From contig CBDCCX010000006.1 in the NCBI GenBank assembly GCA_965215165.1, positions 62,001 to 126,000 on the forward strand: a stretch of DNA of 64,000 nt. The letters run 5' to 3'. Shown piece after piece: positions 38,649 through 47,924 of this stretch; the first letter of the stretch is position 1; each line of letters opens with the position of its first letter. This stretch comes from JANQRZ01 sp965215165. Its GTDB lineage: Bacteria; Bacteroidota; Rhodothermia; Rhodothermales; JANQRZ01. A program made the position numbers and the translations under genes. The notes beneath the pieces were generated by a model. It made no database searches and was not told the DNA's origin. It saw only the letters and a list, made by a program, of their open reading frames with translations.

Positions 38649-39842
38649 ATGGTACCACGCCCCATGACCGGACCGATGCCGACTCTCCTCTGCCGCCTCG
38701 TCCTGCTCTTCGTCCTGGGCCTGGCCGCGTCGCCCGTCCGGGCGCAGACGACTTCCGTGCTCGACGATCCGGCGTTCGAAGCCGAAGCCACACGCGGCCT
38801 CGACCTGCTCTACAACATGGAGTTCGACCGCGCCGAGGCCGTCTTCGACCGCCTCGCCGAGCAGCACCCGGCGCACCCCGTCGCGCCGTTCCTCCAGGCG
38901 CTCGTCCCGTGGTGGCAGATCCTGGTGGACCTCTCCGACACCAGCCACGACGAGGCCTTCTACGACCGGATGGACGAGGTCGTGGACCGCGCCGACCGCC
39001 TCCTCGACCGCGACCGCGACAACCTCGACGCCAAGTTCTTCAAGGGCGCGGCGCTCGGCTTTCGGGGCCGGCTCCAGAGCAACCGCCGGAGCTGGCTCAA
39101 GGCCGCCCTCGACGGCAAGCGCGCGATGGGCTACGTCCTCGACGTGGCCGACGAGAGCGACGCCAACGCCGACTACGTCTTCGGCCGGGGCATCTACGAC
39201 TACTACGCCGCCGCCGTCCCCGAGCGCTACAGCTGGAGCAAGCCCTTCATGTCGATGTTCCCCGCCGGCAGCAAGGCGCGCGGCCTGGCGGCGCTGCACC
39301 GCACCTTCCGCGACGGCACCTACCTCCGCGCCGAGGCCGCCTACTTCCTGCTCCAGATCTACTACCTCTTCGAGCGCGACTACACCAAGACGCGGCAGTT
39401 CATCGACTGGCTGCGCATGGAGTACCCGGACAACGCCTTCTTCCACGCGATGGAGGGCCGCATCTATGCCCGCTTCGGCGACTGGGACGCCTCCGAGCGC
39501 ATCTTCCAAACCATCATGCGCCGCCACGCTGCCGGCGACACCGGTTACAACGACGCCCTCGCCGAACAGGCGCTCTACTACCTCGGCCGCAGCCAGCAGA
39601 TGAAGCGCAACCACGGCCAGGCCCTCGCGCTCTTCTACCGGCTCGAGCGAATCGCAGCCGAGCGCCCGCAGCCGAGCGCCTTCGAGACCCTCGGCCGCCT
39701 CCGCCAGGGCATGAGCTACGACGCGCGCGGCGAGCGCGACAAGGCCCTCCAGCGCTACCGCCAAGTGCTCCGGCTCAGCGACTTCTCCGGTGCCCACGAC
39801 CGCGCCCGCCAGTACATCGAGACGCCCTACGGGCGCAGTTAG
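38649..39842 (+). CDS. Secreted tetratricopeptide-repeat protein
   Basis: A 397-residue protein with a signal peptide (LLFVLGLAASPVRAQ). The mature part is helical, with TPR-like repeats such as LLYNMEFDRAEAVFDRLAEQHPAHPVAPFLQAL, FGDWDASERIFQTIMRR and QALALFYRLERIAAERPQPSAFETL. A conserved central region (FGRGIYDYYAAAVPERYSWSKPFMSMFPAGSKARG) is typical of related Bacteroidota proteins of unknown role. It is probably periplasmic, as a scaffold. Three ATGs lie near the start (38649, 38664, 38673); the signal peptide fits any. The next gene (VWA) begins 74 bases downstream after a repeat-like spacer. Confidence 0.8.
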   Translation: MVPRPMTGPMPTLLCRLVLLFVLGLAASPVRAQTTSVLDDPAFEAEATRGLDLLYNMEFDRAEAVFDRLAEQHPAHPVAPFLQALVPWWQILVDLSDTSHDEAFYDRMDEVVDRADRLLDRDRDNLDAKFFKGAALGFRGRLQSNRRSWLKAALDGKRAMGYVLDVADESDANADYVFGRGIYDYYAAAVPERYSWSKPFMSMFPAGSKARGLAALHRTFRDGTYLRAEAAYFLLQIYYLFERDYTKTRQFIDWLRMEYPDNAFFHAMEGRIYARFGDWDASERIFQTIMRRHAAGDTGYNDALAEQALYYLGRSQQMKRNHGQALALFYRLERIAAERPQPSAFETLGRLRQGMSYDARGERDKALQRYRQVLRLSDFSGAHDRARQYIETPYGRS

Positions 39843-39916
39843 TGGTTCGTAGTCAGCAGGACTCTCTGCTCCGCTGTTAGCGCTGCTAACCCACCACTCA
39901 CAACTGACCATTTTCC

Positions 39917-41017
39917 ATGTTTTTTCGCTACTCCGAGTGGGACGAGAGCCGCCACGGCCAGAACCTCCCCACCTTCGACCGGCTCCTCGACCTCTTCCAG
40001 CAGCTCCTCTTCCACACCGGCGGCGATGCCGACGAGGCGCTAAACTGGCTGACCCAGATCGACAATCAGTACGGGATCAGCGACGGCGAGATGGGCATCG
40101 GGGACTTCATCGAAGAGCTCAAGAACCGGGGGATCATCGAGCGCGATGAGCAGACGGGTGTCGTGCAGATCACCGCTAAGGGGGAGCGGGGGCTGAGGCA
40201 GCGCTCGCTCGAGGAGATCTTCTCCCACCTCCGCAAGAGCGGGCGCGGCAACCACAAGACGCCCCACGCCGGGGCCGGCGACGAGCGCCTCCCCGAGACC
40301 CGCCCGTTCAACTTCGGCGACGACATCCACGGCCTCGACGTCACCGGCACGCTCTCGAACGCCTTCCGGCGCGGCGGGCTCGGCGACTTCTCGCTGAGCG
40401 AGGACGACTTCCAGGTCTTCGAGACCGATCACCACTCGTCGGTGGCGACGGTCCTGATGATCGACCTCAGCCACTCGATGATCCTCTACGGCGAGGACCG
40501 GATCACCCCGGCGCGGCGGACCGCGATGGCGCTCGCCGAGCTCATCATGACGCAGTACCCCAAGGACACGCTCGACATCGTCGCCTTCGGCAACGAGGCG
40601 TGGGAGGTGGAGGTCAAGGACCTGCCGTACCTCCAGGTCGGGCCGTTCCACACGAACACGCGCGCGGGGCTGGAGCGGGCGCGCACCATTCTGCGCCGCC
40701 GCAAGAACCGCAACAAGCAGGTCTTCATGATCACCGACGGCAAGCCGAGCGCTCACTTCGAGGCCGGCCGGCTCTACAAGAACGCCTACGGCCTCGACCG
40801 CAAGATCGTCAACAAGGTCCTCGACGAGGCCGCGATCTGCCGCCGCGAGGGCATCACGATCACGACGTTTATGATCGCCCGCGACCCGTACCTCCAGAAC
40901 TTCGTCCGCCAGCTCACCGACACCAACCAGGGCCGGGCGTACTACGCGAGCCTTGACGACTTGGGCGGGTTCATCTTCGAGGACTACGTCCGCAACCGCC
41001 GCAAATTCATGCGGTGA
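39917..41017 (+). CDS. VWA-domain protein
   Basis: A 366-residue cytoplasmic protein. The first 150 residues (RYSEWDESRHGQNLPTFDRL and following) form a helical region including a winged-helix-like NRGIIERDEQTGVVQITAKGERGLRQRSL. A von Willebrand A domain follows near residues 175-350 with the metal-binding MIDAS start MIDLSHSM (DxSxS), the TDG motif (MITDGKPSAHF) and TTFMIARDP. It resembles VWA proteins that accompany MoxR-type AAA ATPases, although none is adjacent here. The partner is unknown. It converges on the flippase gene with a 3-base gap. Confidence 0.83.
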   Translation: MFFRYSEWDESRHGQNLPTFDRLLDLFQQLLFHTGGDADEALNWLTQIDNQYGISDGEMGIGDFIEELKNRGIIERDEQTGVVQITAKGERGLRQRSLEEIFSHLRKSGRGNHKTPHAGAGDERLPETRPFNFGDDIHGLDVTGTLSNAFRRGGLGDFSLSEDDFQVFETDHHSSVATVLMIDLSHSMILYGEDRITPARRTAMALAELIMTQYPKDTLDIVAFGNEAWEVEVKDLPYLQVGPFHTNTRAGLERARTILRRRKNRNKQVFMITDGKPSAHFEAGRLYKNAYGLDRKIVNKVLDEAAICRREGITITTFMIARDPYLQNFVRQLTDTNQGRAYYASLDDLGGFIFEDYVRNRRKFMR

Positions 41018-41020
41018 TCG

Positions 41021-42460
41021 TCATCGCAGAAGGCCGCGCCACGCCGCTACACCGATGTAGCCCGCGCCCATCGCGACGGCGGTCGCCGCAAGGAGGAAGC
41101 CACTGTCGGTGGCTGCGTTTGCCGCTCCGAGGAGGAGGAGGAAGGGCAACGCAATGCCCAGGGCCTGCGCCGCCGCGAGGCCGGCTCGGGCCAGCGAGAC
41201 GTTCGCTAAGCGCAGCATCCACGCAACGTGAAGCGCCCGCAGCCCCGCGCCGAGTGCGGCGAGGACCCACACCGCCCACAACGCGCTCCCACCCAGCCCT
41301 AGTGCCACGAACCCGCCCGTCTGCACCAGGAACAGGAAAGCGCTGAACCCCAAGTCGGCCCGCTGCCGCTCAGCCACGTCGAAGATGCGCGTGAGCGGGA
41401 CGGCGACCGAGAGGACGAGGAGCCAGGGAGCGAGCGCCTGCGCGTAGGCCCCGGCCGTCACCCACTCCGGCCCGAAGACGAACGCGAAGAGCGCCGGTCC
41501 GGCGACCAGCACCGCGAGCGCTGGGAAGGTCGTCACCACGACGAGGCGGCGGTAGAACGCGAACGCGGTCTCGGCGAGCGTGCCGCGCCGCTGCGCCTCG
41601 GCGGCGCGGACGAAGAAGACCTGGCTGACGGCGTCTGCGACCAAGCCGAGCGGAAGCGCGAGGGTCCCAAAGGCGAGACCGAACTGCCCGACCACATCCG
41701 CCGGAAACGCCGCAGCCAGCAGCAGGACCGGGGCCCGCCCTGCGAGCACGTTCAGGAGCGAGGCCGGAGCCGAGAAGAGCGGGAACCGGACATAGCGGCG
41801 GGCCAGCCGGCGCAGCATCGGGAGGCGCACGCTCGACCACAGCAGCCCGCCGTCATTCCACAGAAAAACGGACAGCATCACTACGCCGGCAGCGAGAAAT
41901 CCAGCCGCCGCCCCACCCACCAAACCAACCGCTCCGACGGCTGCCACACCGGCCGCCAGTTGGAGGCCGACGACTATCGCACTCTGGACCGCTCGCCCTG
42001 CGGACACTGTGCGGAACCGCTCGCGCCGCAGATGCCACGTCTCCAGGGTGAGGGTCCAGCCGGCGAAGGCTACGCCTGCTGGCAGCAGCAGCACCGCCGG
42101 GCGCATCGCCTCGCTGCCGAGCAGATCGGTCCAAACGGGTGTCCACCACAGCGCCAACGCTGCGAGCAGCGCCGTCCCCGTCGTTCCCAGCAGGGCCAGC
42201 GTCACGACGTTCGCCGACTCCTCGTCGTCGCCCGGCAGCATCAGCGCGTCCTCGTAGCGGCCCGAGGCGACCGTCGAGAAGACGGCGATGAGCGTCACGA
42301 AGACGGTCAGCACGCCGAACTCGTCCGGGGTGAAGAGCCGCGTCAGAACCGGGCGGGCGGCGAAGACGAGGGCCTGCGCCATCGCGGCCCCGGTCACGAG
42401 CGTGAGGACCGGCCGCAGAACATCCGACGCGCCGCCGAGCCGTCGGCGTGCCCGCGACAT
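41021..42460 (-). CDS. Polysaccharide biosynthesis protein / lipid-linked oligosaccharide flippase (Wzx type)
   Basis: A 479-residue membrane protein with 12-14 predicted helices. The opening LVTGAAMAQALVFAARPVLTRLFTPDEFGVLTVFVTLIAVF is the typical start of the MATE/Wzx-like polysaccharide-export superfamily, with EWVTAGAYAQALAPWLLVLSVAVPLTRIFDV late in the protein. It should flip a lipid-linked glycan across the inner membrane for surface polysaccharide assembly. The ATG at 42460 begins MSRARRRLGG; the frame is open further upstream without similarity. A GNAT/FemAB-like gene lies 55 bases upstream on the same strand, a common pairing in glycan loci. Confidence 0.86.
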   Translation of the reverse strand: MSRARRRLGGASDVLRPVLTLVTGAAMAQALVFAARPVLTRLFTPDEFGVLTVFVTLIAVFSTVASGRYEDALMLPGDDEESANVVTLALLGTTGTALLAALALWWTPVWTDLLGSEAMRPAVLLLPAGVAFAGWTLTLETWHLRRERFRTVSAGRAVQSAIVVGLQLAAGVAAVGAVGLVGGAAAGFLAAGVVMLSVFLWNDGGLLWSSVRLPMLRRLARRYVRFPLFSAPASLLNVLAGRAPVLLLAAAFPADVVGQFGLAFGTLALPLGLVADAVSQVFFVRAAEAQRRGTLAETAFAFYRRLVVVTTFPALAVLVAGPALFAFVFGPEWVTAGAYAQALAPWLLVLSVAVPLTRIFDVAERQRADLGFSAFLFLVQTGGFVALGLGGSALWAVWVLAALGAGLRALHVAWMLRLANVSLARAGLAAAQALGIALPFLLLLGAANAATDSGFLLAATAVAMGAGYIGVAAWRGLLR

Positions 42461-42515
42461 CCCCCACCGCAGGTGACGATATGGACGCGTCTGTTTCAGC
42501 CTACCTCCCCGCCTC

Positions 42516-43505
42516 TCATGGGCTCCGCCACGCCTCGCGGAGCTGAAGCAGGCGCGAGCCCGTCCACGCCGCCCGGTAGTAAGGGACGAGCGGAAGACCG
42601 AACCGCCGCTTGAACGTGGCGATAGAACGCACGTTAGCCCCGACCAAGTCAAACCTATGATGGCCGCTCGCAGCTAGGCTCTCGGTCGTCGCGGCCATGA
42701 GGAGGAGCATGGACGGGCCGCGCTCCCCCGCGCCTACCCAGAAGTGCCCGGTCTCGTCGTCGTGCGCCGTCGCTACGGCACCGACGCGCGTCCCGTCGAG
42801 CTGCTCGGCCACCAGAACGCGCGCCGCTCCGGCCGCAACGACGCCCCGCACGAGCGCCTCGGCCCGGTCTGCGGCGATGGGCGCATCCTCCCCTTTTTGC
42901 TCGAACGCAAGCGCCGTGAACCGCCCGGCGTCCGCTGCCGCGCTGTCGTCGCGGCGCACGGCGATGCCCTTCTCACGCACGGATCCGTCGGCGCGGCGCG
43001 GCCCGTTCTCCCGCATCATCTTGCGGACGTAGGGCGGGGCGTCCAGCCCGGCCGCACCGAGGTAGGTGTAGCGCGGCGTGACGCGAAAGCCGGCCCACGC
43101 GAACGGGCGCGCGTCCGTCACGGCCGGTGGGGACTGGAACGCGACGGCGTCGTAGCGCGCCGTGACGGCCCCGAGCCACGCGCCCAGCCGCTCGGCCGTT
43201 GCCAACCCGACTGGCCCGTCGAGGAGGGGGCCGGTGTGCGGCGTCAGCGGCGGCACGACGGCTTGGCGGAAGGGCCCGGTCCGCTTCTCGAACAGGACCG
43301 CTCCGATGTCCGCCTGGTCGTCTGGGCGGAGGGACAAGGCGAGCCGGCCCGTCAGCCCGAACGCCGCGCACGCCGCGTCGGCGTAGGCAAGGCTGGCGAA
43401 GACGGTCCGCTGCGGGCTCGCGCCGTAGAGCGCCGCGTAGGCCGCCCGCGCGTCGGGGTCCGCGAGCGAGCGGACGACCACCTCCGATGGGGCTAGACGA
43501 CTCAT
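42516..43505 (-). CDS. GNAT/FemAB-like acyltransferase
   Basis: A 329-residue protein with two GNAT-like lobes. Matching patterns are TVFASLAYADAACAAFG near residues 34-50, VVPPLTPHTGPLL, then AGFRVTPRYTYLGAAG, and the second lobe ARVLVAEQLDGTRVGAVATAHDDETGHFWVGAG plus FDLVGANVRSIATFKRRFG, typical of BioF2/FemAB-type acetyltransferases. It probably transfers an acyl or aminoacyl group to a glycan or lipid. The substrate is unknown. The neighbouring flippase supports a cell-surface role. The ATG at 43505 is the only good start. Confidence 0.8.
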   Translation of the reverse strand: MSRLAPSEVVVRSLADPDARAAYAALYGASPQRTVFASLAYADAACAAFGLTGRLALSLRPDDQADIGAVLFEKRTGPFRQAVVPPLTPHTGPLLDGPVGLATAERLGAWLGAVTARYDAVAFQSPPAVTDARPFAWAGFRVTPRYTYLGAAGLDAPPYVRKMMRENGPRRADGSVREKGIAVRRDDSAAADAGRFTALAFEQKGEDAPIAADRAEALVRGVVAAGAARVLVAEQLDGTRVGAVATAHDDETGHFWVGAGERGPSMLLLMAATTESLAASGHHRFDLVGANVRSIATFKRRFGLPLVPYYRAAWTGSRLLQLREAWRSP

Positions 43506-43584
43506 CGCTGCGGGTCCCTGGGCCGAGGCCGTTCGTATAGGCGGCGCGGAACCGGGCGACAGCCTCGGCCCTCCGCGCGTCCGC

Positions 43585-44985
43585 TCACAAGATGTACTGG
43601 CTCAGGTCGCGGTTCTCGGCGACCGACTGGAGCCGCTCGCGGACGTAGGCCTCGTCGACCGTGACCGTGTCGTCCTGCTGCGCCTCGGGGACCTCGAAGA
43701 GGATGGTCTCGAGGAGCGTCGTCAGGATCGTGTGGAGGCGGCGCGCGCCGATGTTCTCGACCTCCTCGTTGACGTGCGCCGCGATCCGGGCGACCTCGCG
43801 GACGGCGTCGTCCGTGAACGCGATCTCGACGCCTTCGGAGGCGAGCAGCGCCTGGTACTGCTTGAGGAGCGCATTCTTGGGGACCGTCAGGATCTGGTAG
43901 AAGTCGTCCTCGGTGAGGTTGTTCAACTCCACCCGGATCGGGAAGCGGCCTTGCAACTCGGGGATCAGGTCGCTCGGCTTCGAGACGTGGAACGCGCCGG
44001 AGGCGATGAAGAGGACGTGGTCGGTCTTGACCATGCCGTATTTGGTCATCACGTTCGAGCCCTCGACGATGGGCAGCAGGTCGCGCTGCACGCCCTCGCG
44101 CGAGACGTCCGGCCCGCCGGCCTGCCGGCTGCCGCCGGCGACCTTGTCGATCTCGTCGATGAACACGATGCCGGCCTGCTGCACGCGCTCGATGGCCTCG
44201 CGCTGCACGGCGTCCATGTCGATCAGCTTCTGCGCCTCCTCGGCGGTCAGCGCGTCGATGGCCTCGTCGACGGTCAGGCGGCGCTTCTTTTTCTTCTTGC
44301 CGCCGATATTGCCGAACATCTCCTGGAGGTTGATGCCCATCTCCTCCAGGCCCATCGGCCCGAACATCTGAAGCGTCGGCGTGCCCTCGCTCGCCACGTC
44401 CACCTCCACCTCGCGCTCGGCGAGCTTGCCCTCGCGGAGCATCGCGCGGAAGCGCTCGCGCGTGCGCTCGCGGAGGTCGCCCTCGCCGCCCTCGTCCTCC
44501 TCGGGGCGGATCACGAAGCCGGGGCCGTTGAGCAGGGTGCCGGCCTTCTTGTCGGTGCGCGGCTCGGCGGGCGGGATCAGGAGGTCCAGCACGCGCTCCT
44601 CGGCCTGGTGCCGGGCGCGCTCCTGGACGCCTTCGGTCTGCTCGTCCTTGACCAGGCCGACGGCGATGTCCGCGAGGTCGCGGATGATCGAGTCCACGTC
44701 GCGCCCGACGTAGCCGACCTCGGTGAACTTGGTCGCCTCGACCTTGACGAACGGAGCCCCGGCGAGGCGGGCGAGGCGGCGGGCGATCTCGGTCTTGCCC
44801 ACGCCCGTCGGGCCGATCATGACGATGTTGTTGGGCATGATCTCGTCGCGCATCGGCTCGGGCGCGTTGAGCCGCCGCCACCGGTTGCGCAGCGCGATGG
44901 CGACGCTCTTCTTGGCCTCGGTCTGCCCGATGATGTACTTGTCTAGCTCGGCGACGATCTGGCGGGGGGTCAGCTCCTGGTGCAT
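43585..44985 (-). CDS. hslU: ATP-dependent protease ATPase subunit HslU
   Basis: A 466-residue AAA+ unfoldase. Walker A is GPTGVGKTE (58-66), Walker B GIVFIDEIDK, with the HslU N-terminus LTPRQIVAELDKYIIGQTEAK, the GYVGRDVDSIIRDL pore loop, and the C-terminal hexapeptide-like tail DLSQYIL that docks into HslV. It unfolds proteins for degradation in the HslV chamber. Length is normal. Its usual partner hslV is not adjacent: a NYN-domain gene lies between them. A 150-base spacer with the dispersed palindrome separates it from that gene. Confidence 0.96.
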   Translation of the reverse strand: MHQELTPRQIVAELDKYIIGQTEAKKSVAIALRNRWRRLNAPEPMRDEIMPNNIVMIGPTGVGKTEIARRLARLAGAPFVKVEATKFTEVGYVGRDVDSIIRDLADIAVGLVKDEQTEGVQERARHQAEERVLDLLIPPAEPRTDKKAGTLLNGPGFVIRPEEDEGGEGDLRERTRERFRAMLREGKLAEREVEVDVASEGTPTLQMFGPMGLEEMGINLQEMFGNIGGKKKKKRRLTVDEAIDALTAEEAQKLIDMDAVQREAIERVQQAGIVFIDEIDKVAGGSRQAGGPDVSREGVQRDLLPIVEGSNVMTKYGMVKTDHVLFIASGAFHVSKPSDLIPELQGRFPIRVELNNLTEDDFYQILTVPKNALLKQYQALLASEGVEIAFTDDAVREVARIAAHVNEEVENIGARRLHTILTTLLETILFEVPEAQQDDTVTVDEAYVRERLQSVAENRDLSQYIL

Positions 44986-45086
44986 CGACTCGTGGTGCGT
45001 GGTGGGGACGACGGGGGGACGGCGGGCGGGATATACGAGGCGCGGCGCGGCGTGTTTTGTGGAGATTCGGCAGCGCCCGAAACGAC

Positions 45087-45114
45087 GTAGGGGCGCACGA
45101 CCGCGCGCCCCTAC
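45087..45114. repeat. Dispersed 28-base palindrome, copy between the NYN gene and hslU
   Basis: The left arm GTAGGGGCGC pairs perfectly with GCGCCCCTAC around an eight-base centre. It lies in the 150-base spacer between two genes of the same minus-strand operon, so it may act as a hairpin in the mRNA, for example to attenuate or protect transcripts. Confidence 0.8.
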
Positions 45115-45135
45115 GCAACCCGGACCGAGGGCCGT

Positions 45136-46092
45136 CTAGCTCTCTTCCTCGGCGACGTAGTCGCTCTCGACCTCGATCTCCACGTCGACGACTTCGCTCT
45201 CGGCGTAGTCAGCGTCGAAGTCGTCGCCGCGCATCTCGATCTGGACCTCGCGCACGGCCGGGTGCTCGTTGTTGACGATCAGGACGGTGTAGTCGTAGGG
45301 CATCCCCTTGCGGCGCTCGAGCCGGCAGGCCCCGCACTCCTCGAGGTCGCCGATGAGCGACTTCGGGTCATGATCGTCGATGTTGCCGAGCTCCTCGGAG
45401 AGCTTGCGCAGCAGCGGCGTCAGGTAGACCTCGTCGTACTGCCCGAAGTAGTCCTCGATGATGCGGAGCGCCTCGATGTCCACGTCGAACGGGAGGTCAG
45501 CGACCTCGGCGAACTCGGTGGTCATCTCGGGCTGACCGTTGGCGTGGTGGTCGTCCTGGAGCAGGTCGCGGGCGTCCTCGGACATCAGGGTCTCGGCGTC
45601 GAGGAATCGGCCGGCCTCGATGTTCTCGAAGAGCCGGGCCGAGAGGTGCTCGCGGAAGGACGCCATCACGACCTCGCGCCCGCGCCGCTGGAGCGCCTGC
45701 ACGAGCGGCACGTAGTCGCGGTCGCCCGAGACGAGCACCACGGTGCCGATGTCCGGCCGCTCGTCGACGAAGTCGAGCGCGTCGATGCAGATCTGGAGGT
45801 CGGTCGTGTTGCGGTGCATCGTGGACGGCACGAAGCGCGGGTCGATGCCGAGCAGGTAGAGCGCGCGCTGGACGTGGCGGGCGTGGTCGTCGAGGCCCGA
45901 GAAGTCCGCGTAGGCGCGGCCGACGGCGACGGGCGTGCCGTCCTCGGAGAGCCGCTCGCGCAGGGCGTCGAGCATGTCGAGGATGTGCTCGCCGGGGGAC
46001 TGGTGCCCCTCCATGCGGTTCTTGAGGTAATAGTAGAGGTTCTGGTAGTCGATCAGCACGGCCGTGCGGGCCGCGGGCTGGGGGTGATTCAT
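45136..46092 (-). CDS. NYN-domain (LabA/Limkain-type) putative RNase with C-terminal winged helix
   Basis: A 318-residue protein. The NYN/PIN-like domain (about residues 8-170) has the three acidic positions: AVLIDYQNLYYY, TTDLQICIDALDF and VLVSGDRDYVPLVQAL, so the nuclease centre looks intact. The C-terminal 130 residues form a winged-helix-like domain (IIEDYFGQYDEVYLTPLLRKLSEELG, then a wing VLIVNNEHPAV) and a very acidic tail. The family is thought to cleave RNA. It sits between hslV and hslU, 31 bases after hslV, so it is probably co-transcribed with the protease. The ATG at 46092 fits the conserved first strand. Confidence 0.85.
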   Translation of the reverse strand: MNHPQPAARTAVLIDYQNLYYYLKNRMEGHQSPGEHILDMLDALRERLSEDGTPVAVGRAYADFSGLDDHARHVQRALYLLGIDPRFVPSTMHRNTTDLQICIDALDFVDERPDIGTVVLVSGDRDYVPLVQALQRRGREVVMASFREHLSARLFENIEAGRFLDAETLMSEDARDLLQDDHHANGQPEMTTEFAEVADLPFDVDIEALRIIEDYFGQYDEVYLTPLLRKLSEELGNIDDHDPKSLIGDLEECGACRLERRKGMPYDYTVLIVNNEHPAVREVQIEMRGDDFDADYAESEVVDVEIEVESDYVAEEES

Positions 46093-46123
46093 GGGACGTG
46101 GAGTCTTAGGGTGGCAAGAGACC

Positions 46124-46729
<606 letters not shown>

Positions 46730-46789
46730 GCGAGGAGCCGATCAGTCGGGGGGCGGCAGAGGGGAAAGCATCAATGAGCGCCCGATGCT

Positions 46790-46797
46790 AAAATATA
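46790..46797 (-). promoter_or_regulatory. Candidate promoter for the hslV unit
   Basis: The minus strand reads TATATTTT, close to TAnnTTTG, 60 bases upstream of hslV, with a TTG 14 bases upstream of it. A short inverted repeat, GTTGT/ACAAC around GACG, lies upstream near 46817-46830. Confidence 0.45.
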
Positions 46798-46864
46798 CGA
46801 CGCGCCCCCGGCAATTGTTGTGACGACAACTAGCGGATTCCCTGATGCCCCGGACGCGGTCCGA

Positions 46865-46888
46865 GAGCTACTGAGGGAGCTACTGAGG
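46865..46888. repeat. 12-base tandem duplication over a stop codon
   Basis: GAGCTACTGAGG occurs twice in a row at 46865-46876 and 46877-46888. Each copy supplies an in-frame TAG for the META gene on the minus strand, so the duplication created a second stop. Confidence 0.8.
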
Positions 46889-47899
46889 CCCGACGCGCGC
46901 GAAGACCAGCGCCGGCACGCCCTCGGCGACTGCGGCGGACTGAATGAGCAGGCGGTCCGGGCGGAGGTGGTATGTGGTCGCGCCGCCCAAAATGTCCAAC
47001 AGGCTCCGCTCGACTTCCCAGGAGAGGCCACCGCAGAACGCCTCCGTGTTGATGAACACGCCGCCTTCCAACCGGTGGCCCTCGCGTACCCGAAGCGAAC
47101 CGCCGAAGCTGTTGCAGCTCGTCGAGCCGTCTACGGCGATCTGTCCCGTCTCAGCTATCTCGTCCGGCGTGCCGCGCAGCTCGAGCGTCGCCGCGTGACG
47201 TAGCGACGCGAGGTCGTCGGCGTAGACGTGGCCCCGCTCGCTCTGGACGAACGCGAGCGTCCACCGGCTCGGCAGCACCTCTTCGAGCCCCAGCGAGGGC
47301 GAGGGCGGGTCAAACTTCGTCCAGTGCTGCCGAGGTGCCCACGAGCTTCGGATCGAGCTCTCGGCAATCGGACCAGACACGCCGCCGAGCGCCTGTGCCC
47401 CGCCCAGAAACGCGTGCAGCCGAGCCGCATCGTCGAAATACAACGTGTAGTGGACCGACAGGTCTTTCAGCCTGACGAGCTTCCCGTGCCGGTTGATCTT
47501 CAGGGTGTCGAAGGGCGCGTCGAACATCCTCCTGAGAAAGAGCGGCGTGTGGCGGCGAAAAAGGTGCGCGAGCGAATCCGACCGGACACTCATCAGGTCT
47601 GCCGCGTCGCGCCCTCGGTCCGCCGACGCCTGCACCGCCGAACGGTCCTCGCCATAGAGCTCGACCGTGGCGACTGTGCCTGCCAGTCCATCGCCTCGCC
47701 AACGTTCCGGGTCCGTCTCGAAATTGAGTTGCTTGACGGCGTGGTCTAGAGCCAGGGCGTGCTCTGTGATCGTGATCCAGGCCCAGCCGTCACGGTCGGG
47801 CGGGGAACGCTGCTCCTCCGTCGGCTGAGCGTGCAGCGGGGACGAGAGGGCGCTCGCGGCGACCAGGGCAGCGAAGATGTGGCGAGAGGCAAGAGACAT
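46880..47899 (-). CDS. META-domain secreted protein
   Basis: A 339-residue protein with a signal peptide (ALVAASALSSPLHAQ). The middle is uncharacterised. The C-terminal 110 residues form a META (HslJ-like) domain: LPSRWTLAFVQSERG, SCNSFGGSLRVREGHRLEGG and AFCGGLSWEVERSLLDILGGATTYHLRPDRLLI. META domains are exported and have been linked to heat-shock or antibiotic stress in other bacteria; the role here is unknown. It shows lower GC than neighbouring genes. A tandem 12-base duplication (GAGCTACTGAGG, 46865-46888) includes its stop codon. Confidence 0.8.
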   Translation of the reverse strand: MSLASRHIFAALVAASALSSPLHAQPTEEQRSPPDRDGWAWITITEHALALDHAVKQLNFETDPERWRGDGLAGTVATVELYGEDRSAVQASADRGRDAADLMSVRSDSLAHLFRRHTPLFLRRMFDAPFDTLKINRHGKLVRLKDLSVHYTLYFDDAARLHAFLGGAQALGGVSGPIAESSIRSSWAPRQHWTKFDPPSPSLGLEEVLPSRWTLAFVQSERGHVYADDLASLRHAATLELRGTPDEIAETGQIAVDGSTSCNSFGGSLRVREGHRLEGGVFINTEAFCGGLSWEVERSLLDILGGATTYHLRPDRLLIQSAAVAEGVPALVFARVGPQ

Positions 47900-47924
47900 G
47901 GCGAAGCACGGACCGGGGGAGAAC

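Noticed and set aside
39843..39916. Heptamer repeat before the VWA gene
   Set aside because: CCACTCA, CAACTGA and CCATTTT are in step but too different from each other to count as clear repeat units.
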